Assembly (NCBI GenBank): GCA_015680685.1
Contig: MNCI01005225.1
Coordinates: 299,626 to 363,625 of the forward strand
Direction of reading: 5' to 3'
Source of the DNA: Gnetum montanum
Lineage: Eukaryota; Streptophyta; Gnetopsida; Gnetales; Gnetaceae
Length of the DNA: 64,000 nucleotides
Part shown: piece by piece, positions 11,200 through 22,380 of the stretch
Layout: the number at the start of each line of letters is the position of its first letter
Numbering within the stretch: position 1 is the stretch's first letter
Translations under genes and position numbers: made by a program
The notes under the pieces: model-generated
The model's input: the letters and a program-made list of their open reading frames with translations, nothing else
Database searches by the model: none
What the model was told of the DNA's origin: nothing

Positions 11200-11700
11200 A
11201 CTGATCCACCACCTTTGAAGAAAGAGAAAGATGTAAGTAAAACCCTACCTCTTAAAACATTTGAAGGTATGCTAAATTTTAACGACACATCCATGAAACA
11301 TTCTCCTAAAAATGCTATATTTGATGATCCATCAAGACCTAGACCTACCATTGAAACTTATATCAAAGAAAACCTTGATAGAAAATGAACAAGCAAGTTA
11401 AGATTAGGTCTTGATTTTTGTAATCTTAAGCATCAACAATGTCTTGATAGGAAGTACATTGGTAAACTCTTTAAGATAGGAGAACTAGTCCTAGAAAAAG
11501 GTAGAACATTTGACCAAGCAAATCTTCAAGGTAAGTTCTCTCCTATGTGGTCAAGCCCATTCCAAGTTAAGGACATCATTGGCCCTAATGTATACAAGGT
11601 TGCTGATGTGCAAGGATATAAATTACCTAGAAATTTTAATGCATTCCATCCAAATCATTTCTACTTAGGTGCCCCACATGTACACCTAGCAGATTCTTAG
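11200..11700 (+). pseudogene. Gypsy integrase C-terminal end of element F
   Basis: From about 11400 the frame reads LDRKYIGKLFKIGELVLEKG, SPFQVKDIIGPNVYKVADVQG and KLPRNFNAFHPNHFYLG, ending in TAG at 11698-11700. This is the tail that follows the integrase core in plant gypsy elements (the FKIGDLVL and GPF.V..I...YKL.D patterns). The core with its DDE residues, RNase H and reverse transcriptase are all missing upstream. The join between the protease side and this tail is somewhere in 11182-11400. Confidence 0.75.
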
Positions 11701-11753
11701 TTGCATGTTTTCTTCTTCTTCGTCATGCATTTCGTTTGTGTATAGTTGCATTT

Positions 11754-11875
11754 GCATATTTTCTTTGCATTTCCATAATTTCATTCTCAGCATGTTATTT
11801 TGATGATCATTTCTTTCTCAGCATATCAAAATAATATGTCGAGAAATAAATGATGGAAATGCAAAGAAAATATGC
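11754..11875. repeat. 122-bp imperfect foldback in the 3' region of element F
   Basis: Arms of about 51 bp, 11754-11804 and 11825-11875, are inverted copies with a 20-base loop. The outer 22 bases (GCATATTTTCTTTGCATTTC...) pair perfectly and the inner part has scattered mismatches, mostly transitions. It lies about 50 bp after the integrase stop. It could be a small inserted foldback element or an RNA structure of the retroelement. Confidence 0.85.
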
Positions 11876-12593
11876 ATTAGTAATCATTATGGTCTTTTGA
11901 GTTACTAGGCATTGGGTCATCGAAGCACCATTGGAAAATAATGTTAGTATAATGTTTTATATAATATTTCTTATTACTATTACATAAAATCTCTTTTATA
12001 CTATATATTTCAATAATGCTTTGATGCTTCCCAGTCTTTTTCAAGGTTTTAGTTTCTATAGTTATGTTGGATTATGGAGCATGAGATTTGTGCTAACTTA
12101 TCATGTAATCATCATGATCATGTGAGTGTAAGATAAGTGATGTTGGAGAATGGTTAGCCATAATCACTAGGTGACCTTGAAAAATCCCATTTTCCCTCTC
12201 ATAATCCCTACCCCTCAAGTGTGATGATCCATGGTTACCCTATGAACAATGGGGTAAAGTGTGTTTGTCTCCACTTGAGAACCCATAGCCACCCAGGAGA
12301 CCTACTATGATGCCATCAAATTGTAATCAAAGGCACATACATGAGGGTTGAACTACACCATGGGCAAAGTTCCAAAGGATTGTGTTCATTGGCAATGTAG
12401 CTAATTGGCTAGACTCATGTTGTAATTCCTACCTTAAGAATGAAGTACACCATGGGCANAATATAGTTTACTTTGAAGTTCCCATTTTCTTATTTTATGA
12501 TGTTTGTGATTCTTTATTTGTTGCATCACCTTTAAAAATTTCATGGTTTTGTTACTCCTTGCACTTGCATGTAGTTAAAGTTTGGGAGCTAAG
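11876..12593. other. 3' untranslated region of element F
   Basis: There is no ORF of note. A short direct repeat TACACCATGGGCA occurs at about 12354 and 12446. A single N lies at 12459. A purine-rich TTTGGGAGCTAAG just before the 3' LTR is the candidate polypurine tract. Confidence 0.5.
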
Positions 12594-13669
12594 TGTTGAT
12601 GTTAACACTTCCCATGCTCTCATGGGGCCATGATTATCAACATCTCTATTTCTCTCTCTTAATAACCAGTAACAAAATCATGCAAGGGATGGTGACAGTA
12701 AACATTACTATCAAAGATTGTTAAATCAAAACATAGTGGGCACTTAAATTGGAGTTGTGGGCAATAACGTCCAAGTGCTGGCCATTCATGGTGGTGGTTG
12801 TAGTCATTAGTGATGCAACTGTTGCAATAGAACATGGACACCATTATTGGTTGGTTGCAGCAACTATAAAAAGAGGAGCTTTCTCTCTTCCCTAGGGGGG
12901 ATAGGAGACATAGTTCAAAGGAGGAAATGATCTCTTTCTATTCTTCTTCAACCAAAAAAACCAGAAATGGTAGTTTCACTTTCTTAGAAGGAGGATCTAG
13001 GGCTTCCTCTCTAAAGGCAGTGGTTTTCTCCTTTCTTTTCTTTTTTTTATAGGCTTCCAGCTGATCTTCGAGGAGGGTCCAAGGTAGGAGCCAGTAGCTC
13101 AAAATCAAATCATTGGGGTCTCCACAGCAACGCAGGAGATTTCTCTCTCTCTTTTTCTTTTGTCTACAGTAGTGCAGCCCACACGTAAGATGAGAGATGT
13201 ATGATTTTCTTTGGGCCGACATCTTATCTTAGTGGTGCAAACATGGGTGGATGGTCTTTCTTTCTATGACAGTGCATAAAAGATGATAGACAGTGGTAGG
13301 CTTTGAGTGACCATAGTTACTACCGTATGCAAACTATAGTAGGCAGTCTCTCTTTTTCTCTTTTCTCCTCCTCCTCACTCCCTCTTCCTCTTTGTAGCAA
13401 CAGTGTTCCAGGCAATGCATGTGGCTAGCAGAATGGCAAGACCAAGGAAAATTTATTTCTTTAGTTACTCATTGTATTCATGAAAATTATTTAACTTAAA
13501 TTTCAAGTTTTCTATTTTTTAGTTTATTATTTGCAAAAGGCCACATAGCCCTCTCCAACTGAGACTATTCTTGGGTTTTCTTAGCCATACGGGAGGCACC
13601 CTAGGCAACAATCTCCTAAAATGAGTTTTCTTTCCTAGTGTTGGTGTGACCAAAATTTATACATCAACA
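12594..13669 (+). repeat. 3' LTR of element F
   Basis: It starts TGTTGATGTTAACAC and ends TTTATACATCAACA, keeping the intact 8-bp inverted end that the 5' LTR has partly lost. It includes an extra stretch near 13555-13635 absent from the 5' copy. Confidence 0.92.
12865..12873 (+). promoter_or_regulatory. TATA box of the F 3' LTR
   Basis: TATAAAAAG, same context as in the 5' LTR. Confidence 0.5.
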
Positions 13670-13674
13670 CCTTT
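13670..13674. other. Target site duplication of element F, right copy (CCTTT)
   Basis: Exact partner of 7245-7249. Confidence 0.9.
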
Positions 13675-16197
13675 ATTGATGATTACTCACAATATATGTA
13701 TCTCTACCTACTTCATAACAAGAGTGAAGCTTTAGATGCCTTTAAAGTGTTTAAGGCTAAAGTAGAGAAACAATGTAGTAAGCAAATAAAGATAGTGAGA
13801 TCTGATAGAGGTGGTGAATACTATGGTAGATATACTAATCATGGACAAGCACCTAGTCCATTTGCTAAGTTTCTTTAATAACATGGAATTGTTGCCCAGT
13901 ACACTATGCCTAGTTCTCCAGACTATAATGGTGTGGCAGGAAGAAGAAAATAAACATTATTGGACATGGTGCGGAGTATGCTTAGCAACTCCAAGCTTTC
14001 TAAGTCCTTGTGAACTAAAGCTCTCAAGACAGTGGTGTATATATTAAATTGAGTTGAAACCAAGGCTGTCTTAAAGGCACCATTTGAATTATGAAAAGGT
14101 TGAAAACCGAGTTTGCGACATATACATGTTTGGAGATGCATGTCTGAAGTAAGAGTCTATAATCCACAAGAAAAGAAGCTAGACCCAAAGACCATAAGTG
14201 GGCATTTTATTGGATATGCTAAACAGTCTAAGGAATAAAAATTTTATTGCCCATTACATCCTACTAGGTTTATGGAATTAAGGAATGTTAAATTTCTTAA
14301 GAATGACTTGATTAGTGGGAGTAGTAGATCTTGGAACATTGTTCCTGAGATAGATCATACAGATGCTTAACCCACTATTTCAAATGATAGATTGATTGTT
14401 GTGCACAATATGCTTAGAGCATAAATGTGTACTAAACAACAATTAGTCATTGAAGTTCCACAAACTACTAATCAAGAATTAGTAGATCCAACTAAACAAC
14501 AAATACCAAAACCTATTGAACAACCTATTGAACATCATGATCCTCAAGATAATGATGAAGCAACATTAAGAAGATCTACTAAAGGTTATCAGAAATTCCT
14601 AATGACTATATGGTGTATCTATAGGAATCTAACTACAACATAGGAGTTGAAAATTATCCTAAAACATTTTCACAAGCCATGAGTTATAAGGAATCTAACT
14701 TGTGGCATAATGCCATGGAAGATGAAATGAACCCTATGTCATCTAAAGGATTCTGGGATCTTCTTGATGTCGTAAAAGCCCTTGGATGAAAATGGGTCTT
14801 CAAGACTAAGAGAGACTCATTGGACCACAAACTTGTCACTAAGGGGTTCACTTAAAAAGAGGAAATAGATTACAAGAAGACCTTTTCTTCTATATCTAAG
14901 AAGGACTCCCTTCGTGTTATCATGGCATTGGTTGGTCATTTTGATCTTTAATTACATCAAATGGATGTGAAAAAATCATTCCTAAATGGTGATCTAGAGG
15001 AAGAGGTTTATATCAAACAACCTCAAGGATTTTCCTCTAGTGATGGTGAGAAATTGGTATGCAAGCTGAAGAAATCCATATATGGATTGAAATAGGCCTC
15101 CTATCAATGGTACTTAAAATCCCATGATATAATCACTTCATTTGGATTTAAAGAAAACATCATGGATTAATGTATATACCAAAAGGTTAGTGGGCGAAAA
15201 ATCTATTTCCTTGTTCTATATGTAGATGATATCCTTCTTGTAACAAATAATAGTGAATTTATATATGAGGTGAAACATTTTCTCTCTAAGAATTTTGACA
15301 TGAAGGATATGGGTGAGGCATCTTATGTCATTGGCATACAGATCTATAAGGATATATCTAGATGTATTCTAGAACTGTCATAGAAAAGCTATATCAATAA
15401 ATTTTTAGAGAGGTTTTGGGTGAAAGATTGTTCACCAAGTATAGCACCCATTGTGAAGGGTGACAAGTTCAATTTGAACAAGTTCCCTAGGAATGATTTA
15501 GAGAAAATTTAGATGAGAAACATTCCATATGCTATAGCTATTGGAAGCCTTATGTATGCTTAGGTCTACACAAGACCTGACATTGCATTTACTATGGGAA
15601 TGTTGGGCAAATATCAAAGTAATCGAGGTATTGACGATTAGAGGGCTGCAAAGAAAGTGATGAGGTACCTTCAAGGTACAAAATACTACATGCTTATGTA
15701 TAAACAAACAAACTCCTTAGAGGTGACTGGCTACCCTAACTAGACTTTGCTAGCTATGTTGATTCATAAAAATTAACATCTAGTTATGTTTTTATGCTAG
15801 CTTGAGGAGCTATATCTTAGAGGAATGGAAAGAAAACATTGATTGCTACTTCCACCATGGAGGCATAGTTCATTTCCTGTTTTGAGGCTACTTCACATGG
15901 TGTATAGATAAGAGTTTCATATCAAGGCTTAGAATTATGGATTATATATCTAGGCTATTAAGAATGTTTTATGACAATTTAGCTATTGTCTTTATGGCTA
16001 AGAATAATAAGAGTGGTAGTACAAGTAAACACATAGACATCAAGTACTTAGCCATAAGGGAATGTATTAAGGAAAACAAAGTGGTCATTGCACATATAAG
16101 CATTGAATTAATGATAGATGGTCCTTTGACAAAAGGAATGCCACCGAAGTCATTTAAGGTTCATGTAGTTCAAATGGGACTTCGTTCCATAATGTAA
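13675..16197 (+). pseudogene. Ty1/copia element G: integrase, reverse transcriptase, RNase H, broken
   Basis: The integrase resumes at IDDYSQYMYLYLLHNKSEAL, with the catalytic region IKIVRSDRGGEYYGRY, then HGIVAQYTMPSSPD and, past 14130, PQEKKLDPKTISGHFIGYA. Stops occur from 13876 on. A frameshift lies near 14600-14640. Reverse transcriptase follows: KWVFKTKRDSLDHKLVTKGF, the QMDVKKSFLNGDLEEEVYI block (canonical D.KTAFL), KLVCKLKKSIYGLK, and the catalytic YVDD at 15219-15230. RNase H is represented by GSLMYA...YTRPDIAF, TSTMEAEFISCFEAT and KHIDIKYLAIRECI. The last frame, 15937-16197, ends with the usual DGPLTKGMPPKSFKVHV. The order protease-integrase-RT-RNase H marks Ty1/copia. More than a dozen stops show that it is dead. 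Confidence 0.93.
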
Positions 16198-16467
16198 TTC
16201 ATTGTACATAAAAATTAAAGTCTTAATGAAACTCTTATTCACTTGTGCTATTTTCTCATATGGTTTGCACATATAGTTATTAGAGAAAATACACATATGC
16301 CAAGACCTAGAGTGAAAATTGGGTTTATTCATAAAGCTAAGTTACCATATAAGGGATTATGTTTGAGAGATAATGCATTGTAATACATGGAAGATAATAC
16401 TCACATTAAGAGGAACTATCACCATGATTCATGCACTTATTTCTTGAACTTTGCACTTGATTAAATA

Positions 16468-16483
16468 TGGATACCAAGTGGAA
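16468..16483 (+). other. Candidate polypurine tract of copia G
   Basis: AAGTGGAAGATTTT lies just before TAGCATG. Copia elements commonly have AAGTGGGAGATTGTTAG at this junction, so the LTR should start near 16482-16484. Confidence 0.6.
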
Positions 16484-16500
16484 GATTTTAGCATGTGTTA

Positions 16501-16735
16501 CCCACTAACATACTTTATGCATTAGTTAATGCATGAAAGTGGCCACCATGCCCACTAACATGTTTTATGGGTTAGTTAATGCATGAAGATGACCACCATG
16601 ACAACTAACACATTTTATGGATTAGTTAATGCATGAAAGTGGCCACCATATCCACTAATGCATTTTTATGAGTTGGTTATTGCATCAATGTGGTCTCCAT
16701 ATCCGATAATGCATTTTTTACTCATGGGCATTGGG
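16501..16735 (+). repeat. 50-bp tandem repeat, about 4.6 units, in copia LTR U3
   Basis: Units start at 16501, 16551, 16601, 16651 and 16702. Each begins with a CCACTAAC-type word, contains TTAGTTAATGCATGA and ends with GGCCACCAT. The first three are exactly 50 bp and the fourth is 51. Such arrays in U3 often hold enhancer-like motifs. Confidence 0.9.
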
Positions 16736-16762
16736 TCTCTTATGTAAATCGATCCCATTGCC

Positions 16763-16770
16763 TATAAATT
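16763..16770 (+). promoter_or_regulatory. TATA box of the copia G LTR
   Basis: TATAAATT lies just downstream of the tandem array, as expected for a U3 promoter. Confidence 0.4.
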
Positions 16771-17054
16771 CATTCTTGATGAGAGAACAAAGGTACCATG
16801 AATCACAGCAAGATTGCAGTTTACGTCCTTTTCACAGATGCTTGGAGATTGCATACATCATCATTGTAGAGTGTCAATGTGAAAGAAGAATCTGAACAAG
16901 ATTAATTGAAGGCATCAATGGCTAGAGGTCAATTCCATTTTCTTCCACATTTTGTACTTTGATTACTTGTGCAATCTAGTTTTCTGCATAATTATTTCAC
17001 ACATGATAAAGGTGAGGTCGCAGGTTTGACTCATATCCCACAATTTTGATATTA

Positions 17055-17875
17055 AGTTATTATTATTATTATTATATTCTACCCTACTTGAGTAGTTGGC
17101 ATGATGGTTCAGCAAATGATAAGGTAAGAGTTTGATTTGGATAAGAAAAGGTTCCATGTATATTTCTTGATCCTGCATTTTTTTAAAATAATTTTTTAAA
17201 TTTAATAATTTATTTAGTTATTTATTACTTATATAAAGCATGCATAATGAGAAATTTTAAATAACAATATCTCCTAAACTATAAGCTCAATCAAGACAAA
17301 ATTTGTACCATTGGAATCATCTCGATGAGTACTACATGTTGGGCATGGTTACATGGTCTAAAAGCTAAGTTAGATTTCAATGATTTAAAAAGATCACAAT
17401 AGCTTATTTTGCTAAATTGACATCACTAAGTTAATATATGGATGACATGAGGACTTCTAGATAACTTATATTTGATTATAAATGGTATATCAAGTTTTAA
17501 ACCACAAAATGTAAGATACATACCTTATCATTTGGCAAGTATGATGTAAGCTTATCCTCTTGCCTATACCCTGGCAAGATACAATGGAGAAGGTTACAAT
17601 AACATCATCTATTGAGTATTGGTTTCCTATGAGTTTCATGATAATAACCCTTATTGGTTAAGTAGGGATGATAAAATCTTATGATGAGGTTGACTTCATT
17701 AAAATTAATAATGTATAGGTCTTAGGTAGAGATGAGTAATGTAAAATTACAAGAGTAAGGTATTTAGGGATAATAAGTTCTAAGCAAGATATGATTAACT
17801 TAGGCCATGGTTACTAACCTTCTAGGAGGAACTTAACAATGACCTTAATTAATTAGCATTTCTAATAATATTACA
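17055..17875. repeat. Dispersed repeat H, copy H1
   Basis: It aligns with 37168-37938 over about 800 bp: a TTA microsatellite at the left, then AAATGATAAGGTAAGAGTTT, ATATCTCCTAAACTATAAGC, AATCATCTCGATGAGTAC, CTATACCCTGGCAAGATAC and a GAGATGAG block near 17730. No protein was recognised in either copy. The left part has a tRNA-like look (GGTTCAGCAAATG...), but I would not call it a SINE on that alone. Confidence 0.65.
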
Positions 17876-18252
17876 AGATGGATGAGAGTTATCTAGACTA
17901 GTGTATCCTTGTCTTATCAATATTTCTTACAACTCATATACCTTGTTGAGGTGTAATCAGATCTTCTAGTCAATAATATTCATGAAAGTCACTACAAAGG
18001 AATCTTTTTGATTGGTCAAGTCCATGCTGAACATAAGGTGTATTTGTGGTTCTCTTATATGTTTTGGACTCCATTGTCCATGAAAATCACTAGAAGGGTA
18101 TCTTCTAGCTTATATGGAACATATCAGACATAAGGTACATCCAGAAATGGATCATGACACTCCCTAGGTCATGGCTCCATGGTTCATCATTGGCTTATAG
18201 TTGACCCTTGATTCTAATTAGCCCTTGGGTCATGATTTACTTCAGTACCAAA
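17876..18252. other. Unassigned AT-rich DNA
   Basis: No gene was found. Words like TCATGAC and GGTCATGG near 18150-18230 resemble those in the LTR remnant of copia I at 21081-21297 and 25950-26290, so this may be a piece of the other LTR of that element. Confidence 0.3.
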
Positions 18253-18800
18253 TGTGACATCCCGTTCCTGAATGTTGTGCAAACATCAAATATATGTCAC
18301 ATTTGACATTATGTGTAAAGAAAATAACATGGAAAACATCAAAACATTTGACATTATGCATAAAGAAAATAACAAGGAAAATGAAGAAGAAAAATGAAAA
18401 GAATGATTTAATGTTTTCTTAATGTGGAATAATATATCTAGGTCACTCTCGAAGGATTCCTTGGGGTTATTTTCCTTCAACATCTATCCCTTAGAGGCTA
18501 TCCATCACTACCACCATAGTTAGGCCTGAAACTAGCTAGAAGAAATGGCCAATAACCTTACTATTCTACTTTACCTGATACCTATTACCTGCCTTTACTA
18601 GCTCTACAACTCCATATTGATATAACCACTAATGCCCAAGTACAAATACCTTAGGTCAAACATCCAAAGGTCACCTCGAGAGACATACCCATTATTACAA
18701 CATGTTCTTTTGGGCCTTAATCATAATAATTACAACACTTAATATGAAAAAACACCATCTCTATTATGCAATAACACCATTTGAGAATGGGAATGTGATA
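18253..18800 (-). repeat. Family K LTR, copy K2 (solo or isolated LTR)
   Basis: It has the TGTGACATCCCG edge on the left and GGAATGTGATA on the right, corresponding to GGCATGATA in K3. It matches K1 and K3 over the LTR only, with no K internal sequence beside it, so it may be a solo LTR. Confidence 0.6.
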
Positions 18801-18830
18801 GCCCAATTTATCTATGAATTATTCTAGAGT

Positions 18831-21062
18831 CTTGACATAAAGTTACATCTAAATGTTCTCATTTGTTTAATGTTTGAAAGTTTGTTATAGAAGAGTTCAT
18901 GTGAGGACTTATCCTTGTTGCTACTAGTGATTATCCTATTAGTGATGTGGATTACTACAGTCATGACCATACTTCAAGAATTATCAGAGATTTAGAAATT
19001 GTTTTAGAAGATAGCTTACCATGTCCTACAAATTTCTTTTCTTCCTTTTTATAATGTCATTTGATTATGGACCGCATAAACATGGTCTAATGAAAAAATT
19101 CTTGATTTGTATATAAATATTTAAATTTTTAATTAATAAATTCTCCTCCTCTATCTAATCTAATGTCTTTGATGGGTAGGCCCATAGGATTTCTCATGAT
19201 AGTGTAGAATTTTTTGAATTTTTTTATTATCTCAACCTTTTTTTATGTTGTTAGGTATAACTTGAATAATCTACCATGAAAAGATTATAATTAGCTCCTC
19301 CTATTGAGGCAATAGGCATAGGTCCAATGAGATCTATGTGGTGAAGATCAAGAGAGATATCCTTTCTTTACATAGTTGTAGTGTGAGGACTACTAAGTTA
19401 CTTTTTTTATATACAAATTTCACATTTTTATTTGGGAGTGTCTTTTATTTGAATTCCTATTACTTTCTTCAACTTTATTATCTTTTCTAGGTTGTTATAA
19501 AAGCTGTGTCCCAAGCTTTTATGCCAAGTTTTGGCTTCTTATTCAATTTCTATGTAGTTTTGATGCTTGAAGGTGTTTTGATGAGTGCCTTTATCGATTT
19601 CTTCTTTTGAATTAGTAATCTAAACTATGGTTTGCTTGTTGTCATGGATGAGGTTACATTTAAGATCAAAGTGATTATAATCCATACAGTATATTCTATT
19701 ATTATAGGCTTTTATTTTAATGATTTCTTCTTTGTTTTTATTTTTAATGATACACTAATTATTTTTAAAGATGATTTTTATACCTTTCTTAGCCATTTAT
19801 CCTACTAAAATAATGAGATTTGAGAGTTTTGGTGTATATAAGGCATCAATGATGGCTATGAATTTATTATTTTGGTAATTTGATGATGCAATTTTCAACT
19901 CCTTTTATATTGAAGTGGTTACCATCTTCTATTTTTATGTTGCAAATTTTTCTTAATTTGTATAGAAAAAGGTGATACTTGTATGGTGTTAGTGATGAGA
20001 GAAACAAATATCTATTATCCAAGAATTTTACTTAATAAAGTTGCTAGAATTAAGACATTTGAGCTTACCTTGGTTTTATTCTTGATTTGAGCTTGAGGTT
20101 GTTGCTTCTTCTTAATTCTTATCTTAAAGTTATAGATCATCAAGGCCTATTTTCTTCCAACATGATTCTATGATGTGGCTTATCCTTTTATGGTATTTTC
20201 ATTATGGAATAGAATAGTACATTTTTATATTTCTCTACCCTTAAAAATTCTACTTTTCTCTTATGAATCCTCTACTTGTATTGTCTCTTTGAGGGATCTA
20301 TATCATGTCTAGATTATTTTAGTTGTGAGTGTAGTTCCTATTAAATCTTTTTAGTTCTCTATAGGATCTTACATTTCCTTTGCTTGTGATGAAAAATTAT
20401 TCTCTCTCATTATTATTTGTTCTCAAACTTTTGAGTATTTTGATCTAGGACACTATGTCATTAATGATTATTTTCTTGAATTCCTTATTTTGTAAAAAAT
20501 TCATAATTATGCTTTAATATCTAGGATCATTATAGAGAGTTATCAACACTTTTATACCTTTTGATGTTAAGTCCATATTCAAATTTATCAACATTTTTTT
20601 ATGCTAGTGTACATTTTCACAAAAAAGCCTTAAATGTCTTCATTTCTTTTGATTTTTAATTTGACAAACTAGATTTTGTACAACAATTATTTTGTGTGTT
20701 GATTTTCTATATTGTAAGGTAATCTAAGCATAATCTTTCTCATACTTCTTTGGAAGTCTTTAGAAAGTACAATCTTCCTGTTATTTTTTCTAACATATTA
20801 AAAATGATGATCATTCTTACATGTGAATCTTTTCTCTTTCACTTTTCTTCTTCTTTTAGAAGTTTTTGAATTAGAGAATCATCTTTTTTTTTATTTTCTT
20901 ATTTTGAAATGATTTTGATAGGAGATTCTACAAGCTCTATCACTTCTAATACTTCATATACTTTCAAAAGTCCTTTCATTATTTCTCTTCATAAAATAAC
21001 ATCTTGAGTCTCATTGAATATAATGGGATATTTTGCTATTTTCTTATTCCAACTCATAGTGA
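18831..21062 (-). pseudogene. Ty1/copia element I, gag to integrase, highly degenerate
   Basis: Read on the minus strand from the primer site: a degraded gag starts near 21050 (MSWNKKIAKYP) and runs to about 20400. A wasted zinc-knuckle stretch follows near 20150-20230. The GAG-pre-integrase motif TWHKSLGHSFYNN lies at about 19500-19535, and the zinc-binding KCEIC at about 19415-19430. The integrase start HHIDLIGPMPIASIGGANY is at about 19300-19355, with the catalytic-region sequence IRLDRGGEF at about 19138-19163. Frames are broken many times. Nothing recognisable as reverse transcriptase follows toward 18831, so the 3' half is lost. Confidence 0.75.
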
Positions 21063-21080
21063 TTGGGCTCTAATACCAAT
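21063..21080 (-). other. Primer-binding site of copia I (initiator tRNA-Met type)
   Basis: On the minus strand this reads ATTGGTATTAGAGCCCAA, close to the well-known copia site TGGTATCAGAGC complementary to initiator tRNA-Met, with one C-to-T change. It fixes the orientation and the 5' LTR position of element I. Confidence 0.8.
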
Positions 21081-21297
21081 TTTCATAGATTATTTAATGA
21101 GATTTTCTAATTAAGCTCTTCAAGGTCTATCAAAATTTTGAATTTTGTTAAATACAAGTTAATCATGACTTGATCATGAGTCATGGTATGATAGCACCAG
21201 TTACAATATTAAAGAACAAGTTGTGGTTTGGCTAGAAATTGAAATTGAAATTAAAATTTTCTAAGGATACCATGACTTCACCATGAGTCATGGTTAC
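21081..21297 (-). repeat. Remnant of the 5' LTR of copia I, split by element A
   Basis: It lies directly upstream (on the minus strand) of the primer site. It holds palindromic words such as CATGACTTGATCATGAGTCA at 21167-21186 and a variant at 21281-21291. Similar words resume past element A at 25954-26280, so the LTR was probably split by that insertion. Confidence 0.5.
21293..21297. other. Probable target site duplication of element A, left (GTTAC)
   Basis: GTTAC here and GTTAT at 25945-25949 differ by one transition. Confidence 0.55.
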
Positions 21298-22248
21298 TAA
21301 TGAATCATTATTTGGATGGGTTATTTGATAAAAAGTCAACTTTTTGGTTGGATCTGATATCTTAGCCCCAATATCCTGGCTCTAATAAAAAGGCCCCAAT
21401 ATTGACTACCCAATATCAAAGCCTTGACATCAAGTACCTAATGTCGAAGCCTAGGACATGATTTTGGATATCCAATATCAAGGGGTATACTTCGGCCTAT
21501 AAATATAGCACTTGGGCTCATGATTTGGAAAGAATTTTTCATTAGTTTTTCATATTTTTGTCAATAGAGTAGTTGAATTCTTACAATTTTATTTCATAAT
21601 CTTAGAGAAAAGTTAGTAAGTGCCCATAGAGTGGATCTGAGTCAGTTGTACAAAGTCTTATTCAACTGGGAATGTACCTAGACATATTCCATGAGCAGTA
21701 ATAAGATTGAGATTGATTCTTATTCATTGCAGCACTTTGACTTAGATTAGATTTACTTTCCATGTAATTTACTTTTCATGTACTTAGTTAATATTTAAAT
21801 TTTAATGCACGTTAATTAATTAAGCACATAAATAAGATCACTTTGAGCATGCATATGACTCTTGGTAATCCCAGTAATGCTTAACATTTGGTAACCCAGT
21901 AGCATTATATGTGTTCAAGATGTGCATGGGAAGTGGGATTATATACTTATGTTAGGGTAGTTGATTATTAATGAGCAATTAGATTAGTTGAATTGATTAT
22001 AAATTTATTTTCAACCTATTTTTAATCATATAACAATAAAATATAAAATAATAAAAATCATATGCCTCACTCTGGACTAAACCATACATGATAAAGCTAC
22101 CACTAGTCCAACTGGGAAAATAACAAACTACAATCAAGGCATAGCAATCTAGATGCCACAACTAGTCCCATCCATGGAATTCAACTAAATCATGCATGAA
22201 CACTTGTGATTTGTATGGTTGGGTGTAGGGGTACCTTTCCGCTCATCA
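21298..22248 (+). repeat. 5' LTR of element A
   Basis: It starts TAATGAATCATTA (TGATGAATC in other copies) and ends TTTCCGCTCATCA. A TATA box lies at 21498. The R-U5 part has the TTGGTAAYCC motifs near 21864 and 21889 and the block CTCTGGACTAAACCATACAT near 22069. Confidence 0.85.
21498..21505 (+). promoter_or_regulatory. TATA box, element A 5' LTR
   Basis: TATAAATA is found at the same place in the LTRs of B (29878, 35616) and C (55901). In the 3' LTR of A it has decayed to TTTAAATA (25203). Confidence 0.55.
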
Positions 22249-22249
22249 T

Positions 22250-22267
22250 TGGCACCATTGCTAGGGA
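22250..22267 (+). other. Primer-binding site of element A (tRNA-Asp type)
   Basis: TGGCACCATTGCTAGGGA begins 2 bases after the LTR. It matches TGGCGCCGTTGCCGGGGA, the complement of the plant tRNA-Asp 3' end used by Athila-type elements, at 14 of 18 positions. All four differences are G-to-A or C-to-T. Confidence 0.8.
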
Positions 22268-22380
22268 TAGTGCTAGTTATCTAGATTAGTTATATTATAC
22301 ATGATTATTGTAAAGGTATTAATGATCTATCTCTTAAAAAACATTAATATTTTAAGTCACACACATTATCAAACAAAACC

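Larger units (their letters stand above)
7250..13669 (+). mobile_element. Ty3/gypsy element F, pol-deleted, nested in copia G
   Basis: This is a full-length insertion of about 6.4 kb with two LTRs (7250-8242 and 12594-13669) whose ends form the inverted repeat TGTTGATG/CATCAACA, and a 5-bp target duplication CCTTT. Internally I find a gag, a retropepsin relic and the last part of integrase. Reverse transcriptase, RNase H and the integrase core are absent between about 11180 and 11400, so the copy could not move by itself. LTRs have diverged and differ by an indel near the 3' end. It is younger than its copia host because it interrupts it. Lineage within gypsy is not certain; no chromodomain was seen. 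Confidence 0.9.
16484..16986 (+). repeat. 3' LTR of copia G (right edge approximate)
   Basis: The left edge follows the polypurine tract. The segment contains a 50-bp tandem array and a TATA box at 16763. The right edge is not sharp; TTTCTGCA near 16986 is one possible end. Confidence 0.45.

Noticed and set aside
12938-13222. 94-codon minus-strand ORF
   Set aside because: It lies inside the 3' LTR of F and the matching part of the 5' LTR does not keep it open.
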